Shown piece by piece: positions 1-11,667 of a DNA stretch of 64,000 nucleotides. Location of the stretch: contig JASJZH010000002.1 of NCBI GenBank assembly GCA_037178975.1, positions 7,119,501-7,183,500 on the forward strand, in the 5' to 3' direction. Each line of letters begins with the position of its first letter. Positions within the stretch are counted from its first letter, which is position 1. The translations under genes and the position numbers were made by a program. This DNA comes from Oscheius tipulae (lineage: Eukaryota; Nematoda; Chromadorea; Rhabditida; Rhabditidae). Under the pieces are notes generated by a model, which saw nothing but the letters and a program-made list of their open reading frames with translations, made no database searches and was not told where the DNA came from.

Positions 1-1814
1 CGATGCTCAAGAGACACATTTGTAGCCAATTTTGTCGGTAAAGGACCGAAAAGCTATGACGAGTATCCCCACGTTTCAATTTGTTTCCCTCATATATATT
101 TGTAATAGTGTATTCAGATGTGATTATACCAGATTTTTTTTCGAAGAAAACTTTTATTTTGTACACAATTGGAAGTGAAAAACCTTTGTCTTCTTCCGTA
201 ACGTCTAACCAACCAAAGGATATTTCATCCGTACTGTGCCGTTGAGTCGCATAGTTTCGTCGACAGAACAAAGTCTACCCCGTACATTCTCGGTCATCCA
301 GACTAGTACTTGTTTCAGAAAGAAAAAAAGTCGTTACTGATGCATTCGTATAAAGGCGGTCTGTTGGTCGGTGCAGGGCTCTGATCTGACAGGCCAGAAC
401 GAAGAAGAGAAAGATGGCTGGAAAGAGACGAGCCATTACGAAAAAGCACAAAATTTAAAGAATCGGAGTTCATTGGTATTCTACGCAGTTAGGCATTCAA
501 AAAAGACGGGACATCTAGACACCGACGTCGAATTGAATAGAAGGTTGTCAATTCAAAAAATGGTTTCAATAAGAATTGTAGCGGGGCATAATAAGCAGTA
601 GGTTACCAAATCACACTCACTCACACCCGTACCATCTCCGCAGCACACCCAACTGAGAAGACTCGACTTTTTATTTTATCGGAAAGAGGCTTTGTATGCA
701 CACACACTTTTTTCTAACAGATACGGCTCGCGTTCAATAAAATGGCTTTTTAAGGATTGTCCACTAATGGGGCCCCAAAGTACGAAAGAGTTCGTAAGAT
801 GCACCGCACGTGGTGGTGGGCCAAGATAAATGACATCCGTATGGGCAGTTGTCAGCAACTTCTTCGCACGTACACTCAGCTTTAGAAAAAAAAGCGTAGC
901 TGTTCCTGGTGTCCGAGTTAAGATATGTGTACTTGCTGTCTTCACCTTCTAATAGAGGACCACTGTTAGGGATGTTACACAGGGATCTTATCGAACGATT
1001 GCCGTTTGATTGACATCTAATTTCAGGCAACTTGGCTCTCCTATCGAAAAATTTGATTTTCCTCCTAATGTCATCTATCTTTCTTTTCCTTCAAGAACTG
1101 TGTTTAGGGTGTGAACCGAGCTTACTCAGCCCAAACTGTAACACTGATAGCATAATTTGGTTAAGTTGTATCTTTTTTTCTAAAAATCTAACTTAAGTTG
1201 TCTAAGATATCCATTACCATTAATAGAATGCTTTCCTGTCATCTCTATTCAACAGGGAACTCATAGTCCATCATGTTCCTTTGTTTTACAACAGCCCTGC
1301 GGTTGTCCTCTTATCATACGGGGAGTTCGAGGAGAGGTCTTCCATCCGAATACCCTCGCTATTTACAAAACATACACAAAATTCCAGACATTAGTCACAT
1401 CCAGCCTATTAATCAGCCCCCACTCTTCTCTCCTGGCCTATATATCACTTTCCTTTTTCTTGTATCACTCTACCAATCAGTGTCCATTAATCTTTTGAGC
1501 AGGACAGTCTCCTGTCGACTACCGAAAAGTTTTAGATGGACATTATTGTTGATTTATTGGCATCTGGCTAGCGCTCATAAATGTGTTTTGCAACAATTGT
1601 CGCACGTATCATGGCGGAAGAGGGAGAGCTGGCTGGAGCTGGGCCCCTGCTGTCTCGACACACTTTTCGTTTTTCTCTCAATTTGTCTCTCTCGGTCTCT
1701 CCATTTATTCATAGCGAGAGTATCAGCTGACCCCATGCCGACATGGCTTTTTCAGAGCTCTCCAGTTAATGATTAGTCAGTAGCTCCTCCTCCGGATCTC
1801 CTCTAGGAAAAAAG
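1..1814. other. intergenic, AT-rich, no firm gene
   Basis: Apart from the weak minus-strand exon candidate at 764-1026, no frame here shows recognisable protein sequence. Open frames at 371-601 and 1273-1776 have no family resemblance, and the second is a product of pyrimidine-rich DNA. The last few hundred bases should hold the promoter of the downstream channel gene, but no TATA box stands out. Confidence 0.5.
764..1026 (-). CDS. possible 3' exon of a small cysteine-rich protein
   Basis: An open frame follows an AG acceptor (CTGAAATTAG) and stays open for about 87 codons to a stop at 764. The peptide has six cysteines, including a CTC pair and a short C-x3-C pair near the end, and lacks the low-complexity look of chance frames. 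A reverse-strand AATAAA lies near 668-673. I could not find a start codon, signal peptide or upstream exon, so this could be a terminal exon, a decayed gene or chance. Function unknown. Confidence 0.28.
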
Positions 1815-4800
1815 ATGCCTCGGATGGCCGAAAAGATCGCCGGGACGCTGGCTCCCAAGCGCACCTCGGATGCTATGCTCGCATCCGGGTTTGACCCCTC
1901 GCGAAAGTTTTCGACAGCTTCGAGAATTCATCATGGCTCGATAGCATATCCTTCCAGTGTCATCTCTGTTAGACATTCAGGCAATTCAGGTTCGCTTTGG
2001 AAACTTCTTAAAGCATAATTTCCAGTAACGAACGAAACGATAGAAGGAGCTGATCTCATAGATATTATTCAAGAAGCCAACATGGACGGAGTTAGACATT
2101 TGAGGGCGAAAAGTCCCTTCGCTAGGTAATATATTTTGTTTAATCGTCTAAAAATGTTTCAGACGACTGTGGTGGGCACTTATCTTATTTTTTATTCTGC
2201 TGGCAACCTATCAAATTTATTCCCAAGTTGTTCTCTATCTCAAACATCCGGTAGCGACGAATATCGAAGCCGAGTATCCAAGTACCATTCCATTTCCTGT
2301 TGTAGCTGTTTGTAACAATAATCAATTCAGGTTAGTTGTTTAAAAATCTGCTTTTAATAATTTAAAGGTGTGAGTCATAAAAGTAGCTAAACATAATAAT
2401 TGACTGAAACCCTTGCACTTATATACAGGTATAATTCACGCAACGATGTTTAAGCGTAAACATGAAACCAGCTAATTTTGAACGTGATACTCTGATAGGG
2501 CCCGTTCCGATCCAGCAAAATACTGATAATTTTATTGCTGGCCCGTTTATCCAACAGACCTCCCTCACTGCTCTGTGAAAATGCCTTTAAACCCAGAAAA
2601 TGGATCCGCGGCGCAATTTCAAGAGGTTGATGACTAATGGTTACATGCTTGCTGGCCGACAGCCGACTGCCGTAAAGTTCATCAGTCAATCGAATCGGGG
2701 GCTTCTCAAAGTGAACACGCTTGGAATAATTTCCTGATTGACATGTGACTTTACAGGTTAACATATATCACGGGTGCCAAGATTATGAATCGGCGGCCGA
2801 AGAAGAACGAGAAGTTTTTGAAAACAAAAGTAGACACGAACACCTCGGTTTTCAATTCAATTATCGAGAAGACCTGGGACATGGATGCTGTGAAATTTCT
2901 TCGGCTGGCTGCACACTGGAAGTCAAGAATGATCCTCGAGTAGGCTTTCTTTGAATATGCACAAAACCGGATTTTTAGTTGTACTTGGCCGAACGGTACA
3001 AAATGCTCCTATCGAGACTTCAAGCCTGTCTGGACAGCGACCGGGCTCTGTTGGGCCATCAATACAGATGTTCATAGACCGGTAGAAGTGACTGGAAGTG
3101 GTACGTGAAATAATTTGACTCATGAAGACAGTTTCAGGTACCAGTCATGGACTGCAACTTCTCCTCAATGTTGAGAGCTATGAAAGAGTCGACGCGTGCA
3201 CCCCCTATTTTCGGTCAAAGTCGCTTTCTGGTCTTAAAGTGAGTATTATTTATTGTAGAATTATTGTAGCTATACTTTTAATGGATAGGCTAAGATGGAA
3301 CCGGTACGCAACAAGACATATAGATTTGCCTAAAATATATTTTTCAGATACTGATCTACAATCAGACCCGTGTGCCGGACAGCAGCTTGGACGGAATCAA
3401 CATTCCTTCCGGTTACTCGATGGGAATACCTTTCCGGATGCAACAGGTTTGTCTTCACTACGTGTTTCTCAGCAACTATCCTTAGCGAACAAAACTTCCC
3501 GGTGTGAACTGTGTGGAAGAGTCTGAAGAGCACATCGATGCAAGAGAAGACTTTGACTCCGAGCTAAACATCAGAACTTGCCCAGTTCGAAAATATCTGA
3601 AAGAGATAGAGAACACTTGTAACTGCTCGATGAGGAGACTGTTCCACAATCTTAAAACAGGTTCTGAATACTTCTGAATATCATGACCTTCAAACCTAAA
3701 CTTTAGAATATGCTCCTTGTATGGTAGATGACTACTTCAGCTGTGTACAAGATGTGGTCCGGATTGTGCAAAAGGAGGGAACTAATGCTGACTGTCTACC
3801 TCCTTGTCAAGTAATCGACTATATGGCCTGGCAGGATATGAACCGAATGCCAACAAATATCATGCCGACAGTAATTGAGGATGCCGAAGAAGAAGACGAG
3901 TATGAGGTCTTGCAGGACGACATTGAGGAGGAGCACTTAGTTTGAGAGATTTGTTTGTTTTTAAGGAAAGTTTTAGAAAATGTCGGATGTTCGGAGAGAC
4001 GAAACCTATTCTTGCAAAGACGACAATGAGTACTTAACTGAGATGCAAGTCATGAGCATCAAGAGAGATGCTCATCGTGCCTACGAGAAACAAAGTCGCT
4101 ATCAGGACGACATTTTCCTAAGAACGAAGCGATTGATCTTCCGGCTACGAGGAGCTATCAAGGAGTGAGTTTTTACTGGTGCAGATTTAAACATAGCTGA
4201 ATCTGTTTAAGTGGACCCGTACAACTCGCCGTCAAAAAAAGGCACGCCACGTCTTTTGTGGTTTTCTGCGTTTTGAGCAGGCCATTTTCCATTGCCGCAC
4301 TTATTCATATTATATCGACTAAACAGATATCTTCTGTTTTCAGCATTGCCGAATTGAAGTATGGATGGCGAAGTGGCGAGTTCAAAGGAATCTATGAGCG
4401 TTTGACTGCCGATGCAAAGTGTTTTGCCACTTTTGGAGACCGTCATGAGGAAATTGCTTCGATTATGAAGAACCGCCCGCCGTTGAGTGAAGAGAGAAGA
4501 GCCAGTCAGGTTCATTTTGTAAGTTCACCTTCTGAGACTTTGTTACTCAACTTTTTAGCTTGTTGATCCCGATTCTCACGCGAGAAATCCTCACCGCTTC
4601 AAAACTATAGGTGATGTCAAAAGCAACTACGGAGACCAAGTTGAGAATGTAGTCTCCCAGATTGAGGGGATACTTCTTACGGTAAGTCTATTTTCTTAAA
4701 TCTATGATCAAAGTGCTTCAGATTGAAAAAATGTGGCACATCTATGACGAGAAGAGCTACACGACCAAGTTGACAGCGGACCTGAAAAGAATGGACAGGA

Positions 4801-6463
4801 TTCTGTATCTCATGACAGAGTACGAGAATAATCGTCTCCAGAGGAGAGCCTGGGCTGAGAAAATGCATACTCGACAGATGAGACACTTTTTCGAGGAAGA
4901 GTTCTACGAGGTACGCTTAACATTTGTCGTTACTAATAAAAATTAAGGGGTACTATCAAGTGGTCATGAAAGATCTGGATCAGACATTGAGAAAAACTAT
5001 TCACGAGGTGGAAAAGGACGACTGGCCGAAGTTGAAGCGGTTCGTGGAGAATGGAACTGCTATCAAGGTTAGAGTCATCGTTGTGAACTCATAAAATAGT
5101 TTTCAGACTGGAGCCATCCTTTTTTTTGAGGCCCCAACTGAAGAAAACCAGCAAAAGTTCAAGAATTTTCTAATGGACGTTCACAATTGCACTATGACTG
5201 ATGTTAAAAGAGTAGCCACAAAAGAATTGAACGAATTCAAAAAGTCCTTCCGACAACTACAAGCTACTTATGCAAACATTTTCAAGAAGGAGTTGCCGGA
5301 TTTCTTGGAGAACTTTGAGTTTGGCAGCAAGTTTATCAGGTAACCATTCCTCTGAAGTTTCATTCTAATAAATCTTGCAGTGATAACTTCGCAATGGTCA
5401 ACGTTCATTTCCATCAAATGTACATCGAGAGATGGTCACAGGATCGAACCTATACTTTCTGGAGTTTAGCTTGTAATTTTATACCAACTTCCAACTTAAA
5501 TTTATTTTAGGTGATATCGGTGGAGCTTTGGGATTGTTTTTGGGAGCTAGTCTACTGACTATCATCGAGCTCGTATATCTCTTTTTCCAGTACGGTTATT
5601 GCACTGAATGGATGAATAAGCTGGCTCAGTGGTATTTGGTAGAAACATACTGACTAACTATTTAAATTTAGCGATCCAACCGGAGTCCTCTGCCCACAAG
5701 CAAAACAGAGAAAGAAGGAGAATGGACACTATACTCCGTCTGAAAGTCTAATGGATAAGAGTTCGAGGATACATCACGAACAATTGTAGTCAGTCAGATT
5801 TGTAAACCTGTCTACCTACCTTTTAGTACCCCAAAACCACACTGGAACCATCCTCCTCGACCGCAATCATTACCCAAACCGTCGGGTACGATAATTCCAA
5901 TGATAGAAGAGATGGAAGTCGCGGATCATCCTCCACCTTATCGACATTCTCAAGATCTGAGTGAAATGACTGATGATTTATTGACGCCGATGGAAACATC
6001 ACAAGCGTCAATGTTATTCCCGCCAATTGATTTTAAGGACAGGTGAGTGACTATTTAAGGTTTGCGTAAACTCTTCTGTCTTTAGTCTTGAAGCGATAAT
6101 TACCTTAATTTCATTGCTGCAGACCTTTAATTTATTTTTCACTTTTCTTCTAAATACTTTTTCACGTTTTCTCGTTCCAATTAAAATCTCTTTTGTGTTT
6201 TGCCACAATAAAACTTCTCAAAATTTCAGGCTGAGCGAAATAACAGAAGAGAATAGTAATTTGGACTCGGACGGCAAATTGAAATCATTCGAGTCGAGAG
6301 AGGACGAACCGTTGGCAGAAGAAGAAGAACCGGAGGTTTGTGGTTCGCCAATGACTTTTTTGAAACAAAGTTTCAGAACAACAGTGAACCGCCGTCATCG
6401 TCAATGGACGCGGTTCCGCCTCTCTTCAGCAGCAGTCAGACCGAGAAGAGTACGACGCTGTAA
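1815..6463 (+). CDS. DEG/ENaC (degenerin) sodium channel subunit
   Basis: Amiloride-sensitive, probably sodium-selective channel subunit of the plasma membrane. Exons: 1815-1989, 2026-2125, 2163-2330, 2757-2939, 2979-3100, 3138-3238, 3348-3446, 3486-3660, 3707-3906, 3977-4164, 4344-4518, 4559-4681, 4722-4910, 4948-5067, 5107-5339, 5381-5472, 5511-5631, 5672-5785, 5827-6042, 6230-6335, 6377-6463. They join in frame to about 1028 residues. Visible landmarks: TM1 (RLWWALILFFILLATY) followed by the post-TM1 motif FPVVAVCNNNQFR; TATGLCWAIN and SHGLQLLLN of the extracellular domain; a Cys-rich stretch ending CLPPCQ; and the pre-TM2/TM2 block DIGGALGLFLGASLLTIIEL with the G-x-S-type selectivity filter. 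About 370 residues rich in charged helices lie between CLPPC and TM2, far more than in MEC-4-type degenerins. The cytoplasmic tail is Pro/Glu/Ser-rich. Family assignment is firm; the subfamily is not. Confidence 0.93.
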
Positions 6464-6477
6464 ATAAATATGAAATC

Positions 6478-6503
6478 CTTCTTCTTCTTCTTCTTCTTCT
6501 TCC
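6478..6503 (+). repeat. (CTT)n microsatellite
   Basis: About eight tandem CTT/TTC units begin some 15 bases after the channel stop codon, in its likely 3' UTR. The AATAAA overlapping the stop codon (from about 6463) could be the polyadenylation signal. Confidence 0.8.
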
Positions 6504-8238
6504 AGTTTAATAGAATTCCCGAGACACTTCATTTATTCACCACGTGCATTAGGAAGATGAGGAGCGGCTACCGTTGCTTTTTTCAAGACTCTCTCTCTCT
6601 CTCAGAACCTTTCTGTCTCTCTTTGCAGAGTGCGAAATTGAGGCGCGAAAATTGGATCTTAAATTGACCTGAAGAGAGTAGGCCCTCGGGCTATCCCCCG
6701 CACCTCTTCAAGAGTTCGGTCATTCTAACCTGACTCAACAAAACCAGTTAGTTGACTGGCATCCCTCGACCAACCCATAATCGTGATCCACACACTGCCA
6801 GTCTATCGCCACAAATCATCTGCTTTACTGCTTCCCCGGAGTCTACTGCTCTCTTTTTGCTGATCCTTCCTCTCTGCCCTATTATGTGTGAGTGCCCTTT
6901 CCCTCTTCTCTTTCCCGGGCTCAAATTTCTTATGACTCCCCCTCCGTCTCGTCGATGTGTGTGAAAACATCCAATAATTCGCCTTTTATCCTACCTCAAA
7001 TCTGTATTTTGTGTTGAAAAGAGTGAGGGAAGGTAGTTTGGGATTGTTTTGACTTGGACATCCACTTTGAATTATTAGCCTAATCATTCCCAAATGTTCC
7101 TCTTCAGCTGGTCCTGACAATAATATGGCCCAATTTATTCTGAACCAAGCTCTCTCGTATTTTGATCATTTGAGCCTCTAATATACACTTACAAGGAATA
7201 ATTAGACACCGATCGTGAAGAGAAAGAGATTGATGATTGTTTTGCCACTACCTGAACCAGTTCTTTTCTCGAAAACGTGTCAGTGCAGTCCGTCTTTTGT
7301 TCCATTGTGTCAAATGCCAAAACTCAATTCCCCATCGCATCACGGTTTTTGTCTGCCCTCTCTCGCCGCGGAGGATCCATTTAATCCATCTCCTCATCTC
7401 CCAGTCATGATCTTGACTCAATTTACTCAAAATATGGCGTCTGTTGTCTCTGCAAGAAAGTGAAAAGACGTGTTTGTTGTGAAGACCGTCTTTGTTTAAT
7501 GCGCGTAGCGGTCACTATCAATCGTCTTTCGATCGCACTTTAGCCATTCCAAAAGGCGAAAAGGCACTATTTGCACAGTAAAAAGCTGGCTAAATTATAA
7601 CACGTCATCCAGCCGATGAGCTGCTCTTAAAAAAAGAGTCACTCGAGCGAATAATAGCCATTTGCTTCTTCCTTTTACTCTCTTCTACCTTCTTTCCTCC
7701 TTTTTTGAAAAGGTATATTGATCATCCGGATCAGCTGTACATAATGTCAGCTGTGCATTCAATCCGTCTCTGTCGCCTTCCCTCTTCATAATCATCAGGC
7801 GATCATGTTTCAGTGTTCTAGGAAAAAGTGTCGAGTGTCTAATTAGAATTAACTACCAGTCACGTAGTACTTTGATGATACTTTTTGGGAGGATAAGGAA
7901 AAATTGAGTCACTTCAGCCTGCTTTCTGCGACGCTAAAAAAATAATATTTATCTCCTCGACTTTGTTTCACACCAAGTCTTTCGGTAGGACTATACTATA
8001 CTTCCCTTTCTAACTATTAATATGTTTTGTCTACGAAATTTCAAAATTATTCTAGCCGATAATGTTTTTATAAACATTCTCGGAGGAAGCTAACTATTGT
8101 CACAACTTCTTGTAAATGAAATTTCGAAATCATCAAACTTTTCTCAGAAGATCTGTTTATGAGGAACTATCTTTCGATTTTTTTTCAATAATCCGATTGC
8201 CTCCTCCAATAAAACTCTCCTTTTCAGACCTCGATGGC
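6504..8238. other. intergenic region
   Basis: CT-rich and AT-rich DNA with short (TC)n runs near 6591. Open frames at 6752-6964 and 7215-7463 have no recognisable similarity, splice structure or start context. The stretch 8116-8238 is open in frame with the downstream gene but is T-rich and ends in a TTTTCAG acceptor, so I read it as outron. Confidence 0.5.
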
Positions 8239-8732
8239 ATGAGATGTATTGTGCGTGGTCTCATAGCTGCCCTACTAACCGCTCTGCTTTGTCTTTACGT
8301 GGCTTTAAATTCCTCCAGTGTCACACGCTACGATTACTATGATCCAGGTATTCAATAAATTTATTGTAACTGTAGAAATTTCAGAAGACGACGAGGCAGT
8401 ACGTCTTTTGGAAGGAATTGACGTTACGACAGCTCCTCCAAAGCAAGAAGCGTCAATATCTGCTGTAATTGTCGTAGTTATCTGTCTCATCATCATTTCT
8501 GTTCTCATCGCCGGTACCAGTTAATACATTTAAGTAAAAATATACCACCGTTTTAGGTATAATTGTAATCGCACTTTCCATGGAAGCTTCGCTGCACGAC
8601 GATATGCCTTCAGAGGACGAAGAATCATCTTTTCTATATCCTGATAATGTCCCAGAAAAACCGACGTTTGCCGGCCTGGAAGGTTACGATGACATGTTCG
8701 ACGACGAGACTTCAACTACTAGAGAGCTCTAA
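8239..8732 (+). CDS. small membrane protein, unknown function
   Basis: Exons 8239-8347, 8385-8513 and 8557-8732 join in frame to 137 residues. The N-terminus is hydrophobic (RGLIAALLTALLCLYVAL), a signal peptide or first membrane helix. A second very hydrophobic stretch (ISAVIVVVICLIIISVLIAG) spans the middle. The C-terminal ~50 residues are acidic (DDMPSEDEESS, DDMFDDE) and probably cytosolic. The start was chosen because a TTTTCAG acceptor lies 11 bases upstream, as for a trans-spliced message; the nearer ATG at 8234 stops after two codons. AATAAA lies near 8802. I do not recognise the family. Either type I with a cleaved signal or a two-pass protein would fit. Confidence 0.7.
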
Positions 8733-9028
8733 ACATTTCACTTTCTAATCGTTTCTGCCAATTGTTAGTACGGGTACGAGATCCATGAAGCCTGTGATCA
8801 ATAAATAGTTACGCATTTTGTTTTTGAAATTCGGACACGCACATAAGATAGAATGTAGCTTGTTACATGCCAGAAATTTCTTTGTGTTTGTATGCGGACG
8901 CTAGTCTAACCGAAATCCATCAAAACAAGAAAAATAACTTCTCTTCTTTCAACTCGTCGCCTCTCAGTCGATCAAAATCTCTTTCTCAGAACTGACATTC
9001 GGATTTTAAGCTTTCATCTACTCTAACG

Positions 9029-9130
9029 ATGAGGACTTTGCTAGTATTCGCTATAATTTTACTTTCATCTATAATAGTACAGCCTGTATGTCATCAATGC
9101 CCTACAGTATCTTGTCTTTGTCAGCATTAA
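9029..9130 (+). CDS. putative tiny secreted Cys-rich peptide
   Basis: A 33-codon frame opens with a strong signal-peptide-like start (MRTLLVFAIILLSSIIVQ) and ends in a short tail with four cysteines (CHQC...CLC). A TTTCTCAG acceptor lies about 35 bases upstream. A GTATGT donor begins just after the signal sequence and could splice to CAG at 9124 (39-nt intron) or to a later AG; the latter would give a basic tail, KGSPLSWRAQFRKT. Which form is made is unclear. The neighbour at 9509 has the same signal-plus-short-tail design. Function unknown. Confidence 0.35.
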   Translation: MRTLLVFAIILLSSIIVQPVCHQCPTVSCLCQH

Positions 9131-9508
9131 AGAAAGGTTCCCCACTTTCCTGGCGAGCTCAGTTCAGAAAAACCTAAATTGTTGCTTTAGGATTTCCTAA
9201 AATGGCAGCAAAGTGCGAGTCTTCGTTCGGAGTAGAGCTTTCTAGCCTGCTCTCGACATCATATTATTATATTTCATGTTTTAACACAAAGTCGTTCTAA
9301 AACAAAGTTCTCAGAAGAGGTTGCAGCCGTTTCTTTACTTTGTTACCCACCCACCCGTGGCTCATAAAAGAGTCCAAAATCGTTAAATGGACGAACTTTA
9401 GACGCGTTTCCTAGCAATGTCTGCCAACTAGACGACCCAGCTCTCATTCTTCACATAGTCTTGAGAATGGTTGGTGCCCTAACATACTTCTAATAGAGAA
9501 CTTTGCAG
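9131..9508. other. spacer between two small secreted-peptide genes
   Basis: No coding sequence seen. It contains a pyrimidine-rich stretch with CCCACCCACCC near 9348 and ends in TTTGCAG directly before the next start codon. Confidence 0.5.
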
Positions 9509-9742
9509 ATGAAATTCCTACTTGTCCTCCTTATCATAGACACCGCCTCGGCTGTTCTTACAAGCCAGAATTTCAAGGACCCGGAGCGTATAAGAATGAG
9601 AATCCAACAGTTTATTCGGGTGAGAAACAACTTCCAATAAATTGCGGTTTAGAAGATAAAGCAAGCTCAGGTTACCCGGCTGAAGCAGGCTTATAAACCT
9701 ATTCAGTCACAGAAGAAGTGGCTCGACTATAATGACAACTAA
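9509..9742 (+). CDS. small secreted peptide precursor
   Basis: Exons 9509-9619 and 9653-9742 give 66 residues. The start MKFLLVLLIIDTASA is a good signal peptide with an A-x-A-like cleavage site. The mature part is short, basic and helical-looking (IRMRIQQFIR then KIKQAQVTRLKQAY), has no cysteine and ends YNDN. The ATG directly follows TTTGCAG, a likely trans-splice acceptor. The 33-nt intron is short but has GTGAG and TTTAG ends. The stop lies 29 bp from the stop of the convergent collagen gene, so the 3' UTRs must overlap. The basic helix could be a peptide hormone or antimicrobial peptide; this is inference only. Confidence 0.6.
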
Positions 9743-9771
9743 TGCTAATGAAAAATTTATTGATTCTAAAC

Positions 9772-10668
9772 TTAACGACGGGTTCCGTCCTCGAAGAAGA
9801 CTCCACCGTCGAGAGCACAGTACTTGGGGCAGATTCCCTTCTCTCCCTGTCCTCCCTCCTCTCCGGGCTGTCCAGGGCTTCCAGGCTCTCCGTCGTTTCC
9901 GGGCTGGCCAGACTGACCGGGCTCTCCCTTCTCTCCAGGCTCTCCAGGGGATCCGTCCTTTCCGGGCTCTCCATTGGGTCCCTTGGGTCCAGGCTGTCCA
10001 GGACGTCCAGCCGGTCCAGGCTCTCCAGGCTTGGGCTCTCCACTCGGTCCGGGTTCTCCAGCAGGTCCGGGAGGTCCGGGCTTTCCAGCGGGTCCAGGAC
10101 GGCCATTGTTGCCCTTGTTTCCGGGCTCTCCAGCCTCTCCGTCGGGTCCCTTCTTTCCAGGTCCTCCAGGAGCTCCGGGGTTTCCAGCAGCACCAGGTGG
10201 TCCAGCAGGGCCGGGAGGTCCAGCAGGGCAGGGCTTGCAGGGAGGAGGAGTGATGGGCTCACAGGGCTGCTGAGGAGGACGTCCGGGGTTTCCAGGGAGT
10301 CCAGGAGCTCCGGGCTTTCCGGGACGACCGGGGCGTCCAGAAACTCCTTGAGGTCCGGCAGGTCCGGGCAGACAACATCCTTGGCACTGGTCAGCTTGAC
10401 GTGCAACCCTGGTGCCGTTGGTGGAGGGAAGAGCATAGACCTCAGCCCAAGTGTTCTTGGCGGTAGCCTGACAGTCCTTCAGCTCTCTCTGCATTTGTCC
10501 GCGGACGTGGTGAACGTAGTTGTAGACCATTGGCAGAGTCACACAGACTGACAAAACTGCCACGGTCGAGAAAGTGACGGCTGCATAGCCGACGAAGCGG
10601 TACGCCTGTAAGTTCCATTTGAAAGAGAGAGAAAAGTGACTAACCTTAATTTTGGAATCGATGTCCAT
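9772..10668 (-). CDS. nematode cuticle collagen
   Basis: Structural protein of the extracellular cuticle, made by the hypodermis. A 39-nt intron at 10606-10644 splits codons 8 and 9; its length is a multiple of three, so the unspliced frame is also open. The spliced protein is 285 residues. Order: Col_cuticle_N domain with a membrane anchor ([19 protein letters not shown]); a subtilisin-like site RVAR just before the Cys pair QCQGCC; Gly-X-Y repeats broken by a Cys-containing spacer ([13 protein letters not shown]); a long Gly-X-Y block; and the C-terminus [20 protein letters not shown]. This is the family's standard layout. The reverse-strand AATAAA lies near 9753. The gene is a close paralogue type of the C. 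elegans col genes, but no one-to-one name is justified. Confidence 0.95.
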   Translation of the reverse strand: MDIDSKIKVSHFSLSFKWNLQAYRFVGYAAVTFSTVAVLSVCVTLPMVYNYVHHVRGQMQRELKDCQATAKNTWAEVYALPSTNGTRVARQADQCQGCCLPGPAGPQGVSGRPGRPGKPGAPGLPGNPGRPPQQPCEPITPPPCKPCPAGPPGPAGPPGAAGNPGAPGGPGKKGPDGEAGEPGNKGNNGRPGPAGKPGPPGPAGEPGPSGEPKPGEPGPAGRPGQPGPKGPNGEPGKDGSPGEPGEKGEPGQSGQPGNDGEPGSPGQPGEEGGQGEKGICPKYCALDGGVFFEDGTRR

Positions 10669-10703
10669 GGTTGACCGAAGTGCCTCCCTCTACGACTGGC
10701 CAG

Positions 10704-10714
10704 CCTTTTAAACC
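10704..10714 (-). promoter_or_regulatory. TATA-like element of the collagen gene
   Basis: Read on the minus strand this is GGTTTAAAAGG, about 40 bases upstream of the collagen start codon. Collagen genes of nematodes usually have strong TATA-type promoters. The position suggests a very short 5' leader. Confidence 0.4.
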
Positions 10715-11667
10715 CCCTCTCTTCCTTTTTCTCGGTTCCCGTTCTTTAAGTGAAACCTAGTGCGCGAAAAAAGTTACCAAACAGCATTGAAGATTCTCGC
10801 TATGATTTGTTGCTGCTTCACAGTTCCAGACAATTTCCTAATCGAGAGAGTAGAAGACAGTGATAAAATAGAGACAAAGAGACAATCGTTGAAAGCTGTC
10901 AAGTACCCAAACCTGACAGGAAGTGTCCTGTCAAGATAACCCTGTGAACTTAACTTTGAACTTCAGTCTACAAGCTCGTCTACTCCGAAGGATGCTGCCT
11001 CTTCTGGTAGTTCTCCAGCCCGCCCACTAGTGTATTCTATCACCAGCTCATCTTCATTAGCTGATCGTGAAGTCAACAGGGACCTCTCAAAGAATAAACA
11101 AAGAGCCGAATGCGTATGAGGTTAGTCCTTTTCTATCTATCTGTACCTCTTTGTAATTCTCATCTAATCGAAGCACTGATTTCCGGGCTTTTTTTGTCCG
11201 TAACCACCAAGATCCACGTTCCTCTGGGGTAGGTTATCGATTGTACCCTTGATTTTTCTTTAACTGAGGAGGACAGGACTACATAAAAGAAAAATTGACC
11301 GAAACATAGCCCACACGTGAAAATTTTATTATAACTCTGAGCTACTATGTGAAATTACTCGCATTTTACACTCTGTCTGACTGAGGAGAGAGAGAGTTTG
11401 GGCACAAAGTGTGCGTACAACGCAAAGGTAAAAACTGAGCAATATACAATTGCACTTATATGCTGGCGCCTATATGTATAAGTAGCATTCGTGCTATACA
11501 GAACTAGTGAACGAGCGTGATTTGGGGGTATTAAAACCTAGAAAATTCTTCAAAATGTTGAACCGGAGAAGATGTAAAACAAAATCGAGCTAGAGGGCAT
11601 ACCCGAACAAAAGGGTTTCGGAACTATAGCACACACGGAAATTGAGGAAAAATTAGCGGGAAATTGG
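10715..11667. other. intergenic, upstream of collagen and downstream of carrier gene
   Basis: No coding sequence recognised. It must hold the collagen promoter on one side and the carrier 3' UTR on the other. Short purine runs (GAGAGAGAGAG near 11387) are present. Confidence 0.5.

Noticed and set aside
9742-10551. 269-codon plus-strand frame across the collagen
   Set aside because: It is the antisense of Gly-X-Y codons (GGA/CCA), which rarely form stops; the product is a Ser/Leu/Gly low-complexity chain. The real gene is the minus-strand collagen.
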